Assembly (NCBI RefSeq): GCF_006716695.1
Contig: NZ_VFPN01000003.1
Location: forward strand, 62,001-126,000
Length of the DNA: 64,000 nt
Origin: Klugiella xanthotipulae
GTDB lineage: Bacteria > Actinomycetota > Actinomycetes > Actinomycetales > Microbacteriaceae
Reading direction: 5' to 3'
Part shown: piece after piece, positions 35,046 through 48,063 of the stretch
Numbering within the stretch: the stretch's first letter is position 1
How the letters are laid out: every line of letters begins with the position of its first letter
Translations under genes and position numbers: made by a program
Notes under the pieces: model-generated
The model's database searches: none
Seen by the model: the letters and a program-made list of their open reading frames with translations, nothing else
What the model was told of the DNA's origin: nothing

Positions 35046-37035
35046 CCAGGCGGAGAATATGCACCGGTTCGACCTCGGGATCTAAGCGGACGTAGTTGTG
35101 CTCGCTCCACATCCAGGTGGCGTCTGTGAGCAGGTCGGTGACGGGGAACGATGACCCGGGTGCCAGACCCAGGGCCGTGAGGTTGAGATGGACCACCGTC
35201 TCCGCGATGTTGTGCGGGTCTACATTGACCACAACGATGAGGGTGTCGCTCTGGCCGGAGTCGGCATGCTCGGCGGCAAGGTGCTTGCTGTAGACCAGGA
35301 TGCTGTCGTCGTCGGAGGAGTGCAGGGTCAGATTGCGCAATTGGCGAAGTGCGGGGTGCGTGCGGCGCAGGTCGTTGAGTCGCGTGATGTAGGGAACCAG
35401 TGAGCGACCCTCGCGTTCGGCGGCAGCATAGTCTCGGGGACGGTACTCGTACTTCTCGCTGTCGAGATTCTCCTCGGCCCCTGGACGGGCAACATTCTCA
35501 ATGAGTTCGTAGCCAGAATACATTCCCCAGGTGGGGGCCGTCGTCGCGGCGAGTGCTGCGCGGATCTTGTATGCCGGCCTCCCTCCAAATTGCAGATACT
35601 CGGTGAGGATATCGGGGGTGTTCACGAAGAAGTTGGGTCGCAGATAGTCGGCGGTTTCGGTTGTCACCGACGTCAGAAACTCCGCCAGATCTTCCCGCGT
35701 GTTGCGCCAGGTGAAGTATGTGTAGGACTGCTGGAAACCCACCTGAGCGAGTGTGCGCAGCAGGGCCGGGCGGGTAAACGCCTCGGCCAGGAATATCACT
35801 CCGGGGTGCTCCGAGGTGACCTCCCCGATGAGCCGCTCCCAGAAATGGACGGGTTTTGTGTGGGGATTATCCACCCGGAAGATATGGATACCGCGTGAGA
35901 TCCAGAGGCGTACGATCCCCAACACCTCGGCGTAGATTCCCTCGGGGTCGTTATCAAAGTTGATCGGGTAGATGTCCTGATACTTCTTGGGCGGATTCTC
36001 GGCGTGTGCGATTGAACCATCCGGCAGTGTGGTGAACCACTCGGGATGCTCCAGAACCCACGGATGGTCCGGTGACGCCTGAAGGGCAAGGTCGAGCGCA
36101 ACCTCCATATTGTGGGTGGCTGCCACGGCGCAGAAAGCCGTGAAATCGGCCACCGTACCCAGGTCGGGATGAATTGCGTCGTGTCCGCCCTCCGCCGCGC
36201 CGATCGCCCAGGGGGACCCGGGATCATGTGGCCCGGCCGTCAGAGTATTGTTGGGGCCTTTACGAAACGACCGCCCGATCGGGTGGATCGGCGGCAGGTA
36301 CACCACGTCAAAGCCCATGTTGCTGATCGCCGGCAACCGGCGGGCTGCCGTGGCAAAAGTACCGCTGCGCCAGGACCCGTCAGCACGGCGAACTGCTCCT
36401 TCGGACCGGGGAAAAAACTCGTACCAGGAGCCAACCCCGGCACGTTCCCGCTCGACCAGCAGGTGAAAATCTCCGGTGACGCTTGAAAGCTCGGCGATGG
36501 GACGCAGCGCCAGTACTGCACGTACTCGCTCGCCACTCGCCACCTCTAGCCGCTTCTCTGGGGTGAGTGACCTGTTCCCCAAAGCGGTGGCTAGCGTGGT
36601 GAGGAGACGCTTTTCGACGGCCGGTCGGCCCTGTTCCTTCGCCCCCCGCGTGACAATCTGCTGGCCGAGGGCGAGCATCACATCCACATCGACACGGGCC
36701 GGGATTTTAATCTGCGCATTGTGTAGCCAGGTCGCGTAGTCATCGCTGAACCCGCGGAAGTGGAAGGCCCACTCGCCCTCGGTATCCAGCCGAATGCGGG
36801 TACCCCACCGGTCGCTTCCGGGATCTAACTCTGCGAGTACGTGAGTTGTCTCATCGCCCAATGGCGAGATCAGGATCAGGTGGGCTCCGATCCGGTCGTG
36901 GCCCTCCCGAAACGCCGTGATTGCGAAAGGCACCACCTCCCCGGAGAACGCGCGAGGACGCCACCGATTATGTGCCACGGCGGGCGCGGGATCGAGAAGG
37001 GGGATTCGGCCGAGGGCTGGGCTCATTAACTGCAC
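35026..37035 (-). CDS. glgE: Alpha-1,4-glucan:maltose-1-phosphate maltosyltransferase
   Basis: GlgE extends alpha-glucans with maltose units from maltose-1-phosphate. The 669-residue GH13 subfamily 3 protein has the nucleophile motif FRVDNPHTKPVHFWE and the acid motif VIFLAEAFTRP. The N-terminal domains (about 1-200) match GlgE rather than GlgB or GlgX. GTG 37035 has a TACGGT hexamer 6 bases upstream and no ribosome binding site; ATG 37026 is in frame as an alternative. TreS and Pep2, which supply maltose-1-phosphate from trehalose, are not in the window; GlgM could replace them. Confidence 0.94.
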   Translation of the reverse strand: MQLMSPALGRIPLLDPAPAVAHNRWRPRAFSGEVVPFAITAFREGHDRIGAHLILISPLGDETTHVLAELDPGSDRWGTRIRLDTEGEWAFHFRGFSDDYATWLHNAQIKIPARVDVDVMLALGQQIVTRGAKEQGRPAVEKRLLTTLATALGNRSLTPEKRLEVASGERVRAVLALRPIAELSSVTGDFHLLVERERAGVGSWYEFFPRSEGAVRRADGSWRSGTFATAARRLPAISNMGFDVVYLPPIHPIGRSFRKGPNNTLTAGPHDPGSPWAIGAAEGGHDAIHPDLGTVADFTAFCAVAATHNMEVALDLALQASPDHPWVLEHPEWFTTLPDGSIAHAENPPKKYQDIYPINFDNDPEGIYAEVLGIVRLWISRGIHIFRVDNPHTKPVHFWERLIGEVTSEHPGVIFLAEAFTRPALLRTLAQVGFQQSYTYFTWRNTREDLAEFLTSVTTETADYLRPNFFVNTPDILTEYLQFGGRPAYKIRAALAATTAPTWGMYSGYELIENVARPGAEENLDSEKYEYRPRDYAAAEREGRSLVPYITRLNDLRRTHPALRQLRNLTLHSSDDDSILVYSKHLAAEHADSGQSDTLIVVVNVDPHNIAETVVHLNLTALGLAPGSSFPVTDLLTDATWMWSEHNYVRLDPEVEPVHILRLDGASRG

Positions 37036-37041
37036 ACACTG

Positions 37042-37047
37042 ACCGTA
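37042..37047 (-). promoter_or_regulatory. -10 hexamer for leaderless glgE-glgB mRNA
   Basis: On the minus strand TACGGT is followed by 6 bases and GTG 37035. This predicts a leaderless transcript starting at GTG, separate from glgX 65 bp upstream. Confidence 0.42.
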
Positions 37048-37111
37048 CCGAATACGTAGCCATCAGCGCGAGGCAGACGGGAAGATTGGCCCGACAGCTC
37101 TTCTGTGCGGG

Positions 37112-39178
37112 TTAGCTCAGCGCGCGATACAACTGCATGGATGTTCCGGGGATGCGCAGGGTGGTTCCCGGGGCGAACTGGCCATAACTTTCCGGGTTGG
37201 GCCGGGGTGCCTCATCCGCGCTATCCCACAACAATTCGTAGCTTGTGACCCCGTCAAAGCGGGGAAGCGTCACAATAGTGTCGTCTTCAAGCGCGTGCAC
37301 GATGCAGAGGATGCGGTTAAACTCCTCAAACTCGGGTGTGCTCGTTGCCACGTACTGTAGCGTGCGGTTGAGGGGGGAGTTCCAATCGCTCTCCGGCATC
37401 CGATTACCGGACCCATCGAACCACTCCATTTTGCTCGCTTGGGGAATGACCCGATCCATCTGCCCATAGTGTCGGGGGCGCAGTGCCGGATTCTCGTGTC
37501 GCAACCGCACCAGGTGCTGAGTGGTGCGCAGCAGATCGTGTTGCCAGGCCTCATGTCGCCACGGCAACCAGGAAATCTCGTTGTCCTGGCAGTACGCGTT
37601 GTTATTGCCCTGCTGGGAACGGCCAAACTCGTCACCACCCGCGAGCATCGGCACACCGGCCGATAACAGCAGCGTACCCAGGAGATTACGCACCGCCTTG
37701 CGCCGCACTCGCTCGATATTCTCGTCATTGCTAGGCCCCTCATACCCGTGATTGTACGAGTTGTTGTTATTGGTGCCGTCCCGATTGTTTTCACCGTTAA
37801 GCAGGTTGTGTTTGACGTTGTACGCCGTGAGATCCGCCATCGTAAAGCCGTCGTGGGCCGTGATGAAGTTGACCGAGGCGAGCGGCCCACGATCCTGCGC
37901 AAACGTGTTCGAAGAGCCCGCAAAACGCGTGGCGAACCGACCGATACCACTCCCGGCATCCCCGTCGTGGCGGGCTTTTGCAATATCCTGCAACCAAAAA
38001 TCGCGCATTCGATCCCGATAGCGATCATTCCACTCGGACCAGCCGCGCGGGAAGTGACCCGTCTGCCACCCGCCAATGCCAACATCCCACGGCTCGGCGA
38101 TCATCTTGACGCCCGCCAGTTCCGGGTCGCTCACCACAGCCGATAGCAACGGATGATCGGGTGTAAACGCCGCATCCCCGTTTCGCCCGAGCGTGGCAGC
38201 CAGGTCACATCGGAAACCGTCCACCTGCATTTCGTTGGCCCAGTAGCGCAGTGAATCCAGAACCAGCCGCACCGCGGCGGCCGAACCGAAGTTTACGGTG
38301 TTACCGCACCCCGTGACATCCACGTAACGCCCCGTCTCATCCTGTCGATAGTACGAGGCATTATCGAGACCACGCAGACTTGTCGTCGGCCCCTCCGGCC
38401 CCTCCTCTGCCGTGTGATTGTACACCACATCCAGGATGACCTCGATTCCCGCTCGGTGTAGATTGCGGACCATGGTCTTAAACTCTGCGATCACCGCGGA
38501 CGGGCCCGCCTTCCGGGCCTCCCGTGTGGCATACGCGTTATGCGGTGCAAAGAATGCGAGCGAGTTATACCCCCAGTAGTTGACCATTCCCAACTCCTGA
38601 AGCCGCTCCTCCGATACAAACGCGTGCACCGGTAACAACTCCACCGCCGTCACCCCCAGCGACGTCAAATACGCGATCGACACCTGGTGCCCCAACCCCG
38701 CGTATGTTCCCCGTACAGGAAATGGCAGCAACTCGTTCAGCACGCTAAAACCTTTCACATGGGTCTCGTACACCACTGAATGATCCAGCGGGATGGCAGG
38801 TTTAGCCACGCCCTCCCAACTAAACCCGTCCGCCACTACAACCGAGCACCACACCCCATCACTCGTCTGTTCCACCCCGCGGCCGTACGGGTCAAGCAGG
38901 AGACGCTCACTGTTGAAGCGATGCGTAGGACCCTCTGGCCCCTCTGCCCGCAACGCGTATCGCTGGCCGGGAACCATCGCCGCCGACTCCACCGACCATA
39001 CGCCATCGCTCACCAGGGCCATCGGCCACTCTGAGAGCGGTGTCGAATTACCGCCAGCAGGCAACAGACACAGCCACAGAGCTGTGGCGTGCTCGGACCA
39101 CACCGATAATCGCGGAACACTCACACGACCGTCCGTCGGTACAACCACACCTAACCGGGGTAAAACAGAATCATTCAT
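37112..39178 (-). CDS. glgX: Glycogen debranching enzyme GlgX
   Basis: GlgX hydrolyses alpha-1,6 branches of phosphorylase-limit glycogen. The 688-residue GH13 protein has an N-terminal CBM48 sandwich, the barrel with VILDVVYNHTAEEG, nucleophile motif GFRCDLAATLGR and acid motif MIAEPWDVG, and a C-terminal beta domain. The frame is open a further 120 codons upstream, but that stretch overlaps nifS on the other strand and has no family similarity; ATG 39178, with TACCCT 7 bases before it, is the likely start. It is followed by glgE in the same direction. Confidence 0.94.
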   Translation of the reverse strand: MNDSVLPRLGVVVPTDGRVSVPRLSVWSEHATALWLCLLPAGGNSTPLSEWPMALVSDGVWSVESAAMVPGQRYALRAEGPEGPTHRFNSERLLLDPYGRGVEQTSDGVWCSVVVADGFSWEGVAKPAIPLDHSVVYETHVKGFSVLNELLPFPVRGTYAGLGHQVSIAYLTSLGVTAVELLPVHAFVSEERLQELGMVNYWGYNSLAFFAPHNAYATREARKAGPSAVIAEFKTMVRNLHRAGIEVILDVVYNHTAEEGPEGPTTSLRGLDNASYYRQDETGRYVDVTGCGNTVNFGSAAAVRLVLDSLRYWANEMQVDGFRCDLAATLGRNGDAAFTPDHPLLSAVVSDPELAGVKMIAEPWDVGIGGWQTGHFPRGWSEWNDRYRDRMRDFWLQDIAKARHDGDAGSGIGRFATRFAGSSNTFAQDRGPLASVNFITAHDGFTMADLTAYNVKHNLLNGENNRDGTNNNNSYNHGYEGPSNDENIERVRRKAVRNLLGTLLLSAGVPMLAGGDEFGRSQQGNNNAYCQDNEISWLPWRHEAWQHDLLRTTQHLVRLRHENPALRPRHYGQMDRVIPQASKMEWFDGSGNRMPESDWNSPLNRTLQYVATSTPEFEEFNRILCIVHALEDDTIVTLPRFDGVTSYELLWDSADEAPRPNPESYGQFAPGTTLRIPGTSMQLYRALS

Positions 39179-39185
39179 GGGTAAC

Positions 39186-39191
39186 AGGGTA
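39186..39191 (-). promoter_or_regulatory. -10 hexamer for leaderless glgX mRNA
   Basis: TACCCT on the minus strand is followed by 7 bases and ATG 39178. The divergent gene on the plus strand starts only 57 bp away, so the two promoters must lie face to face. Confidence 0.42.
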
Positions 39192-39235
39192 TCCCGCGTT
39201 ATCCTGGATTCCGTGACCGGAACAGGACAAATCTC

Positions 39236-40402
39236 GTGAGCGTATACCTCGACCACGCCGCAACGACCCCCCTGCGCGACGAGGTGCGCGACGCTTATGT
39301 GCAAGCGCTTGCCGTTGTCGGTAACCCTGCCTCTATCCACAGCCACGGTCAACGTGCCAAACGTACCCTTGAAGAGGCGCGCGAACGCCTCGCCGCCGCT
39401 CTCGGCTGTGAACCCATCGAAATCACATATACCGGTGGTGGTACTGAGGCGATCAATCTCGCCATTAAGGGCATCTGGTGGGCCCGGCAGCGTGACGCTG
39501 TCCGGCCGACTCTTCTCATCCCGGGCGCAGAACATCACGCCACCATCGACGCCGCCGAATGGCTCGCCGCGACCCAGGGCGCGCGCCTCGCCCCACTACC
39601 CCTGGATGATAATGCCCGCCTTGCGCCTACTGAGCTGCGTGCCGCGCTCGCCGCGGTCGGCCCACAGGTGGCCCTCGTCAGCACCCTCTGGGCCAACAAT
39701 GAGGTCGGCACCGTCCAGCCCGTTCCCGAACTCGCTGCTGTTGCCGCAGAGTATGCCGTACCCCTTCACCTCGACGCGGTTTCCGCCCTCGGCTACCTTC
39801 CTGTGCACTTTGCCCGCTCTGGGGTGCAGGCCATGAGCGTATCCGCCCACAAAATCGGTGGGCCCGTCGGCATTGGGGCGCTCATCCTTTCCCGGAGTGT
39901 CACCGCGGTACCCCTCCAACACGGCGGAGGCCAACAGCGCGCCAGATCCGGCACTCAGGATGTGGCCGGGGCCGTGGCTTTTGCGCTCGCCGCCGAACTG
40001 GCGACCGCAGAGCTCGACGAGTTCGCCAGGCGTTTGTCCGCGCTACGGGATGACCTGGTGAGGGGTGTCCAGGAGGCTGTGCCAGACGCGGTGTTGCGAG
40101 GAGTCGCAATAAACGGTGACCGACTCCCCGGTAATGCGCACTTTACGTTTCCTGGCTGTGAGGGTGATTCGCTACTTTTCTTACTGGATGCCGCTGGAGT
40201 CTCGGTCTCGACGGGCTCGGCCTGCCAGGCAGGGGTGCCCGAGACCTCGCACGTGCTGACCGCAATGGGTGTGCCCGAGGGGGAGGCGCGCGGTGCACTG
40301 CGCTTCACCCTCGGGCACGGTAGCACCCCATCCGACGTGGCCGCTCTCGTGGCTGCGCTCCCTCAGGCCTATACACGAGCGCAGCAGGCCGGTCTCGCAT
40401 AG
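39236..40402 (+). CDS. Cysteine desulfurase (NifS/IscS family)
   Basis: A PLP enzyme of 388 residues that removes sulfur from cysteine as a protein persulfide. The N-terminus (VYLDHAATTPLRDEV) and the PLP lysine K206 in SAHKIGGP are clear; the persulfide-forming residue is C330 in STGSACQAG. Its location just before mnmA (with one inverted gene between) suggests it supplies sulfur for tRNA 2-thiolation. GTG 39236 has an AGGAC sequence upstream. A role in Fe-S assembly cannot be excluded, as no suf or isc genes are in the window. Confidence 0.93.
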   Translation: MSVYLDHAATTPLRDEVRDAYVQALAVVGNPASIHSHGQRAKRTLEEARERLAAALGCEPIEITYTGGGTEAINLAIKGIWWARQRDAVRPTLLIPGAEHHATIDAAEWLAATQGARLAPLPLDDNARLAPTELRAALAAVGPQVALVSTLWANNEVGTVQPVPELAAVAAEYAVPLHLDAVSALGYLPVHFARSGVQAMSVSAHKIGGPVGIGALILSRSVTAVPLQHGGGQQRARSGTQDVAGAVAFALAAELATAELDEFARRLSALRDDLVRGVQEAVPDAVLRGVAINGDRLPGNAHFTFPGCEGDSLLFLLDAAGVSVSTGSACQAGVPETSHVLTAMGVPEGEARGALRFTLGHGSTPSDVAALVAALPQAYTRAQQAGLA

Positions 40403-40424
40403 GCGGGCAACGCCGATAGAGGGG

Positions 40425-41060
40425 CTATGCCGCGATGCGCCGGACGGGTTGGCGGAGGAGTGTCTTGAGCCGGGCCGGCTCGGTCTTGCGAGGGTCGCCC
40501 AGGTAGATCTCGTGGTGTTTGCCATTGAACGTGAGACCGTGGTCCGGGAGGTACTCGTTGTGCAGACGGGCCAGGGTGGGAGCCTCATCGTCATAGGAAC
40601 CCACGTGCAGGATCTGCACCGACGTGCCTTCGTGGTAGGTCTCGAAGCGGAGAAGGTCGAGCGATGTCGGGTTTTTCTTCGCTCGAACGGTTTCGATTGC
40701 ATCAGAAATGAGAGCGGCTGTGACCCATTCAGGTTGCAGGACCATCATGGTCCATTTCCATGACGACTTATCCCGAGCCGTAAATGCCTCGGGGTTATCC
40801 GCCCACCACAGGCCTTCCAGGGGGGACACGGTGTAGTCGCGACCCAGCTGCTTTTTGCTCGCAAACTTGGCAGTAAACGAGACGGAGTACAGAGCCTCGA
40901 CCGCGGCCGTGTAGGACGGCTCAGTGTTGGGGTCACCGGCCCCATCGACCATGAGGTACGACAAGGGCGGCACCTCCACCACCGCAAAATCTTTTTTCCC
41001 CGCGGAGAAAAGCTCTCCATAGTGCTTTTTGAGGTCAACCTTTGGGTAGGTATCAGGCAT
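40425..41060 (-). CDS. GyrI-like small-molecule-binding domain protein
   Basis: A 211-residue cytoplasmic protein of the GyrI-like superfamily (SHS2-type folds that bind drugs or other small ligands). Family-like stretches are KDFAVVEVPPLSYLMVDGAGDP near the N-terminus and the C-terminal HEIYLGDPRKTEPARLKTLLRQPV. There is no DNA-binding domain, unlike AraC- or MerR-fused members. ATG 41060 has GGAG 6 bases upstream; an ATG 16 codons further 5' lacks a ribosome binding site. It is inserted in the opposite direction between the desulfurase and mnmA genes, 22 bp from the former. Confidence 0.82.
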   Translation of the reverse strand: MPDTYPKVDLKKHYGELFSAGKKDFAVVEVPPLSYLMVDGAGDPNTEPSYTAAVEALYSVSFTAKFASKKQLGRDYTVSPLEGLWWADNPEAFTARDKSSWKWTMMVLQPEWVTAALISDAIETVRAKKNPTSLDLLRFETYHEGTSVQILHVGSYDDEAPTLARLHNEYLPDHGLTFNGKHHEIYLGDPRKTEPARLKTLLRQPVRRIAA

Positions 41061-41124
41061 GTTGTTCTCCAAAAGGTGGTGCTGATCAGTGAGAAGTTTC
41101 CGACTCAATATCGGTGATGGCGGT

Positions 41125-41130
41125 TAGGAT
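41125..41130 (+). promoter_or_regulatory. -10 hexamer for leaderless mnmA mRNA
   Basis: TAGGAT is followed by 6 bases and GTG 41137. There is no ribosome binding site. This fixes the start of mnmA and shows that GTG as well as ATG is used in leaderless starts. Confidence 0.55.
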
Positions 41131-41136
41131 ATCTGG

Positions 41137-44579
<3,443 letters not shown>

Positions 44580-44654
44580 AGCTCGCGCCCGGCGCTGTGG
44601 CGAAGGCCGTAGACTAGACCCCGATTCCCTCGAATATTAGTCATGTGGAGCAGT

Positions 44655-44975
44655 ATGCCTGAAACATCATCAAGCCCAGAGATCACCCCTGAGGTGGTTC
44701 GTCACTTATCCGAGCTCGCTAAGATCCAGTTGGGTGAGGACGAGATTACGCTCCTCACCGCGGACCTCGGCCAGATCGTGAGCAACATTGCCAAGGTGAG
44801 CGAGGTGGCGACACCGGATATTCCTGCCACGAGCCATCCGATTCCGCTACAGAACGTGTTTCGCCCGGATGTGGTGGGTGATAACGTCCTCACCGCGGAG
44901 CAGGCCCTCTCGGGTGCCCCCGAACAGTTCGAGGGACGTTTTGTTGTGTCCGCGATTCTGGGGGAGGAGCAGTAA
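44655..44975 (+). CDS. gatC: Asp-tRNA(Asn)/Glu-tRNA(Gln) amidotransferase subunit C
   Basis: GatC stabilises the GatA-GatB interface of the enzyme that converts Glu-tRNA(Gln) to Gln-tRNA(Gln). The 106-residue protein shows [21 protein letters not shown] and a C-terminal [10 protein letters not shown] chose ATG 44655 because GGAG lies 5 bases upstream; an in-frame ATG at 44643 is less likely. The TAA stop overlaps the gatA ATG (TAATG). A TAGACT hexamer near 44611 may drive gatCAB. Confidence 0.93.
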   Translation: MPETSSSPEITPEVVRHLSELAKIQLGEDEITLLTADLGQIVSNIAKVSEVATPDIPATSHPIPLQNVFRPDVVGDNVLTAEQALSGAPEQFEGRFVVSAILGEEQ

Positions 44976-46504
44976 TGACCCAGACTGATCTCACGCGCCT
45001 CAGCGCAGCCGACCTCTCCGCCAAGCTCGCCTCGGGTGAGGTGAGTTCCGTGGAGACTACCGCTGCTCATTTGGAGCGCATCGCCGAGGTTGACTCCGAG
45101 GTGCACGCCTTCCTGCACATTAACGCCCGGGCTCACGAGGTCGCGGCGAGTATCGATGCTCGCCGCGCTGCCGGCGAAGAACTCGGCCCGCTGGCCGGGG
45201 TTCCGCTGGCCATTAAAGACGTGCTCGTGACGACCGATATGCCGTCCACAAGCGGTTCCAAGATCCTTGAAGGCTGGATGTCGCCCTACGACGCCACGGT
45301 TGTCGCCCGGTCACGCGCGGCAGGTCTGGTGCCACTCGGTAAGACCAACATGGACGAGTTTGCCATGGGATCAAGCACCGAACACTCGGCCTACGGTCCC
45401 ACCCACAACCCGTGGGACCTCACCCGCATCCCGGGTGGTTCCGGTGGTGGCTCGGCCGCAGCCGTGGCCGCCTTCGAAACACCGCTTGCTCTCGGCAGTG
45501 ACACGGGCGGTTCGATTCGCCAGCCCGCCCACGTGACCGGCACGGTCGGTGTTAAGCCCACCTACGGTGCGGTCAGTCGCTACGGTGCGATTGCGCTGGC
45601 ATCCTCGCTCGACCAGGTGGGCCCGTGCTCGCGCAGCGTGCTGGATGCTGGCCTCCTGCAGGACGTTATCGCCGGTCACGACCATCACGACTCGACCTCT
45701 CTGCCTGATGCCTGGCCCTCCATGGCTGCCGCCGCTCGCGAGGGGGCCACCGGCCAGGTGCTGAAAGGTTTGCGCGTAGGCGTGGTCAAGCAACTCCAGG
45801 GGGAGGGCTTTCAAACCGGCGTCACTCAGCGCTTCACCGAGTCTCTTGCGCTTCTCGAAGCTCAGGGTGCGGAGATCGTTGAGATTGACGCTCCCCACTT
45901 TGAGTACGCTGTTGCCGCCTACTACCTCATCCTGCCCGCTGAGGCATCGAGTAACCTGGCCAAGTTTGACTCGGTTCGCTTTGGCCTCCGGGTCACCCCC
46001 GAGGGCGGTGGCACGGTTGATCACGTTATGGCTGCCACCCGTGAGGCTGGCTTTGGTCCAGAGGTCAAGCGACGTATTATCCTGGGCACCTACGCTCTCA
46101 GTGCCGGCTACTACGATGCCTACTACGGTAGTGCGCAGAAGGTACGCACGCTGATCCAGCGTGACTTTGCCTCGGCGTTCAGTCGGGTGGATGTTCTTGC
46201 CAGCCCGAGCGCGCCCACGACGGCCTTCCGCCTGGGCGAGAAACTCGAAGATCCTATGGCGATGTACCTCAATGACGTCACGACTATTCCCGCCAACTTG
46301 GCCGGTATTCCGGGTATTAGCGTGCCCAACGGACTGGCACCTGAGGACGGCCTGCCCGTGGGTATCCAGTTCATGGCACCGGCCCGGGAAGACGCCCGCC
46401 TGTATCGGGTGGGGGCAGCGCTCGAGGCGCTTGTCGAGGACCAGTGGGGTGGTCCGCTCTGGGCTCAGGCCCCCGAACTGCGTGCCGGAAAGGGCGTGAA
46501 CTAA
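44975..46504 (+). CDS. gatA: Glutamyl-tRNA(Gln) amidotransferase subunit A
   Basis: GatA is the glutaminase/amidase subunit that makes ammonia for GatB. The Ser-cisSer-Lys triad is K81 (AIKDV), S156 (PGGSGGGS) and S180 (GSDTGGSIR), with the same spacing as in characterised GatA. The 509-residue length is normal. It overlaps gatC and gatB by one base on each side (TAATG), so the three subunits are translated in a coupled way. Confidence 0.96.
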   Translation: MTQTDLTRLSAADLSAKLASGEVSSVETTAAHLERIAEVDSEVHAFLHINARAHEVAASIDARRAAGEELGPLAGVPLAIKDVLVTTDMPSTSGSKILEGWMSPYDATVVARSRAAGLVPLGKTNMDEFAMGSSTEHSAYGPTHNPWDLTRIPGGSGGGSAAAVAAFETPLALGSDTGGSIRQPAHVTGTVGVKPTYGAVSRYGAIALASSLDQVGPCSRSVLDAGLLQDVIAGHDHHDSTSLPDAWPSMAAAAREGATGQVLKGLRVGVVKQLQGEGFQTGVTQRFTESLALLEAQGAEIVEIDAPHFEYAVAAYYLILPAEASSNLAKFDSVRFGLRVTPEGGGTVDHVMAATREAGFGPEVKRRIILGTYALSAGYYDAYYGSAQKVRTLIQRDFASAFSRVDVLASPSAPTTAFRLGEKLEDPMAMYLNDVTTIPANLAGIPGISVPNGLAPEDGLPVGIQFMAPAREDARLYRVGAALEALVEDQWGGPLWAQAPELRAGKGVN

Positions 46505-48003
46505 TGGCTAAAGCTAAACTGATGGATTTTGACAAGGCCCTTGAACTGTATGAGCCCGTCCTGGGCTTTGAGGTACACGTAGAGCTCAACACCGAGACCA
46601 AGATGTTCTCGGCGGCACCTAATAACTTTGGGGCAGCCCCCAACACCAATCTGACCCCGGTCTGTTTGGGGCTACCTGGTTCTCTGCCGGTGGTCAACGA
46701 GCAGGCGGTGCGTTATTCGATCAGCCTGGGTCTTGCCCTCGGCTGCTCAATCGCTGAAAGTTCGCGTTTTGCCCGCAAGAACTACTTCTATCCGGACATG
46801 GCTAAGAACTACCAGATCTCTCAGTATGATGAGCCCATCGCCTATGAGGGTGAGGTCGAGATCGAGCTGGCCAGTGGTCGGGTGATTCACGTGCCAATTG
46901 AGCGGGCGCATATGGAAGAAGACGCCGGTAAGCTGACCCACATGGGCGGCTCAACGGGCCGTATCCAGGGGGCCGAGTACTCGATGGTGGACTATAACCG
47001 TGCGGGTGTCCCACTCGTGGAGATTGTTACTAAACCCATTGTGGGGACGAATGAGGACGCACCCGAGGTAGGCCGTCAATACGTGTCAATCATCCGCGAC
47101 ATGGTGATCGACTTGGGTATCTCCGACGCCAAGATGGAGCGCGGAAATCTCCGTTGTGACGCCAACATTTCTCTGCGTCCTCGCGGCCAGGAGAAACTGG
47201 GCACGCGTACCGAGACGAAGAACGTGAACTCACTGCGCTCGGTTGAGCGTGCGGTGCGCTACGAAATCCAGCGCCAGGCATACATTCTGTCGAACGGCGG
47301 AAGTATCACCCAAGAGACGCGTCACTGGCACGAAGACACGGGAGAGACTTCTGCCGGTCGGCCCAAGTCGGATGCTGACGATTACCGTTACTTCCCGGAG
47401 CCCGACCTGCTGCCCGTGCAGCCCACCGCCCAGTTGATTGAGGAGTTGCGGGCCCAGTTGCCCGAGGCGCCCACCCTTCGTTACCGTCGGCTCAAGGGTG
47501 AGTGGGGCTTTACCGACCTGGAGTTCCAGGACATCCAGAACTCAGGCCTCCTCACCGAGGTCTCAGCGACGGTCGCCGCGGGAGCGTCACCCCAGGCCGC
47601 CCGTAAGTGGTGGACGGGTGAGATCGCCCGTGTTGCTAACGTCCAGGGTGTCGAGGCTACTTCGCTCGTTTCGGCAGAGAACGTGGCCGCTCTGGCGGCT
47701 CTGGTTGACGCGGGAACCCTCACCGATAAGCTGGCTCGTCAGGTGCTTGAGGGGGTTATCGCTGGTGAGGGGACCCCGCAGCAGGTGGTGGATGCCCGTG
47801 GTCTCGCCGTTGTCTCGGATGACGGTGCCCTGATCATCGCGATTGACGAGGCCCTTGCGGCTCAACCCGATGTGCTGGAGAAGATCCGCGACGGTAAGGT
47901 ACAGGCGGCCGGTGCCGTGATTGGTGCCGTCATGAAGGCTATGCGCGGTCAGGCCGATGCTGCTCGAGTGCGCGAGCTTGTGCTGGAGCGTGCCCAAGCA
48001 TAG
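46504..48003 (+). CDS. gatB: Glutamyl-tRNA(Gln) amidotransferase subunit B
   Basis: GatB binds the charged tRNA and phosphorylates the glutamyl carboxylate. Signature stretches are [50 protein letters not shown] and ANISLRPRG; the C-terminal YqeY-like tail covers about residues 360-499. ATG 46504 overlaps the gatA stop. The gene is followed by a strong hairpin that ends the operon. Confidence 0.96.
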   Translation: MAKAKLMDFDKALELYEPVLGFEVHVELNTETKMFSAAPNNFGAAPNTNLTPVCLGLPGSLPVVNEQAVRYSISLGLALGCSIAESSRFARKNYFYPDMAKNYQISQYDEPIAYEGEVEIELASGRVIHVPIERAHMEEDAGKLTHMGGSTGRIQGAEYSMVDYNRAGVPLVEIVTKPIVGTNEDAPEVGRQYVSIIRDMVIDLGISDAKMERGNLRCDANISLRPRGQEKLGTRTETKNVNSLRSVERAVRYEIQRQAYILSNGGSITQETRHWHEDTGETSAGRPKSDADDYRYFPEPDLLPVQPTAQLIEELRAQLPEAPTLRYRRLKGEWGFTDLEFQDIQNSGLLTEVSATVAAGASPQAARKWWTGEIARVANVQGVEATSLVSAENVAALAALVDAGTLTDKLARQVLEGVIAGEGTPQQVVDARGLAVVSDDGALIIAIDEALAAQPDVLEKIRDGKVQAAGAVIGAVMKAMRGQADAARVRELVLERAQA

Positions 48004-48019
48004 CAACTACCGAGTGCAC

Positions 48020-48052
48020 GCATGGGCCCCGCAGAATCTGCGGGGCCCATGC
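48020..48052. terminator. Bidirectional terminator between gatB and fadD
   Basis: GCATGGGCCCCGCAGA is followed after one base by its complement. The inner bases form the loop, leaving a GC-rich stem of about 13 bp. It sits 17 bp after the gatB stop and 12 bp beyond the fadD stop, so it can serve both converging genes. Confidence 0.8.
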
Positions 48053-48063
48053 TGTGTCGGCTG

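Noticed and set aside
39179-39538. 120-codon upstream extension of glgX
   Set aside because: It overlaps the start of the cysteine desulfurase gene on the other strand and has no similarity to GlgX; ATG 39178 has a matching -10 element and gives a family-normal length.
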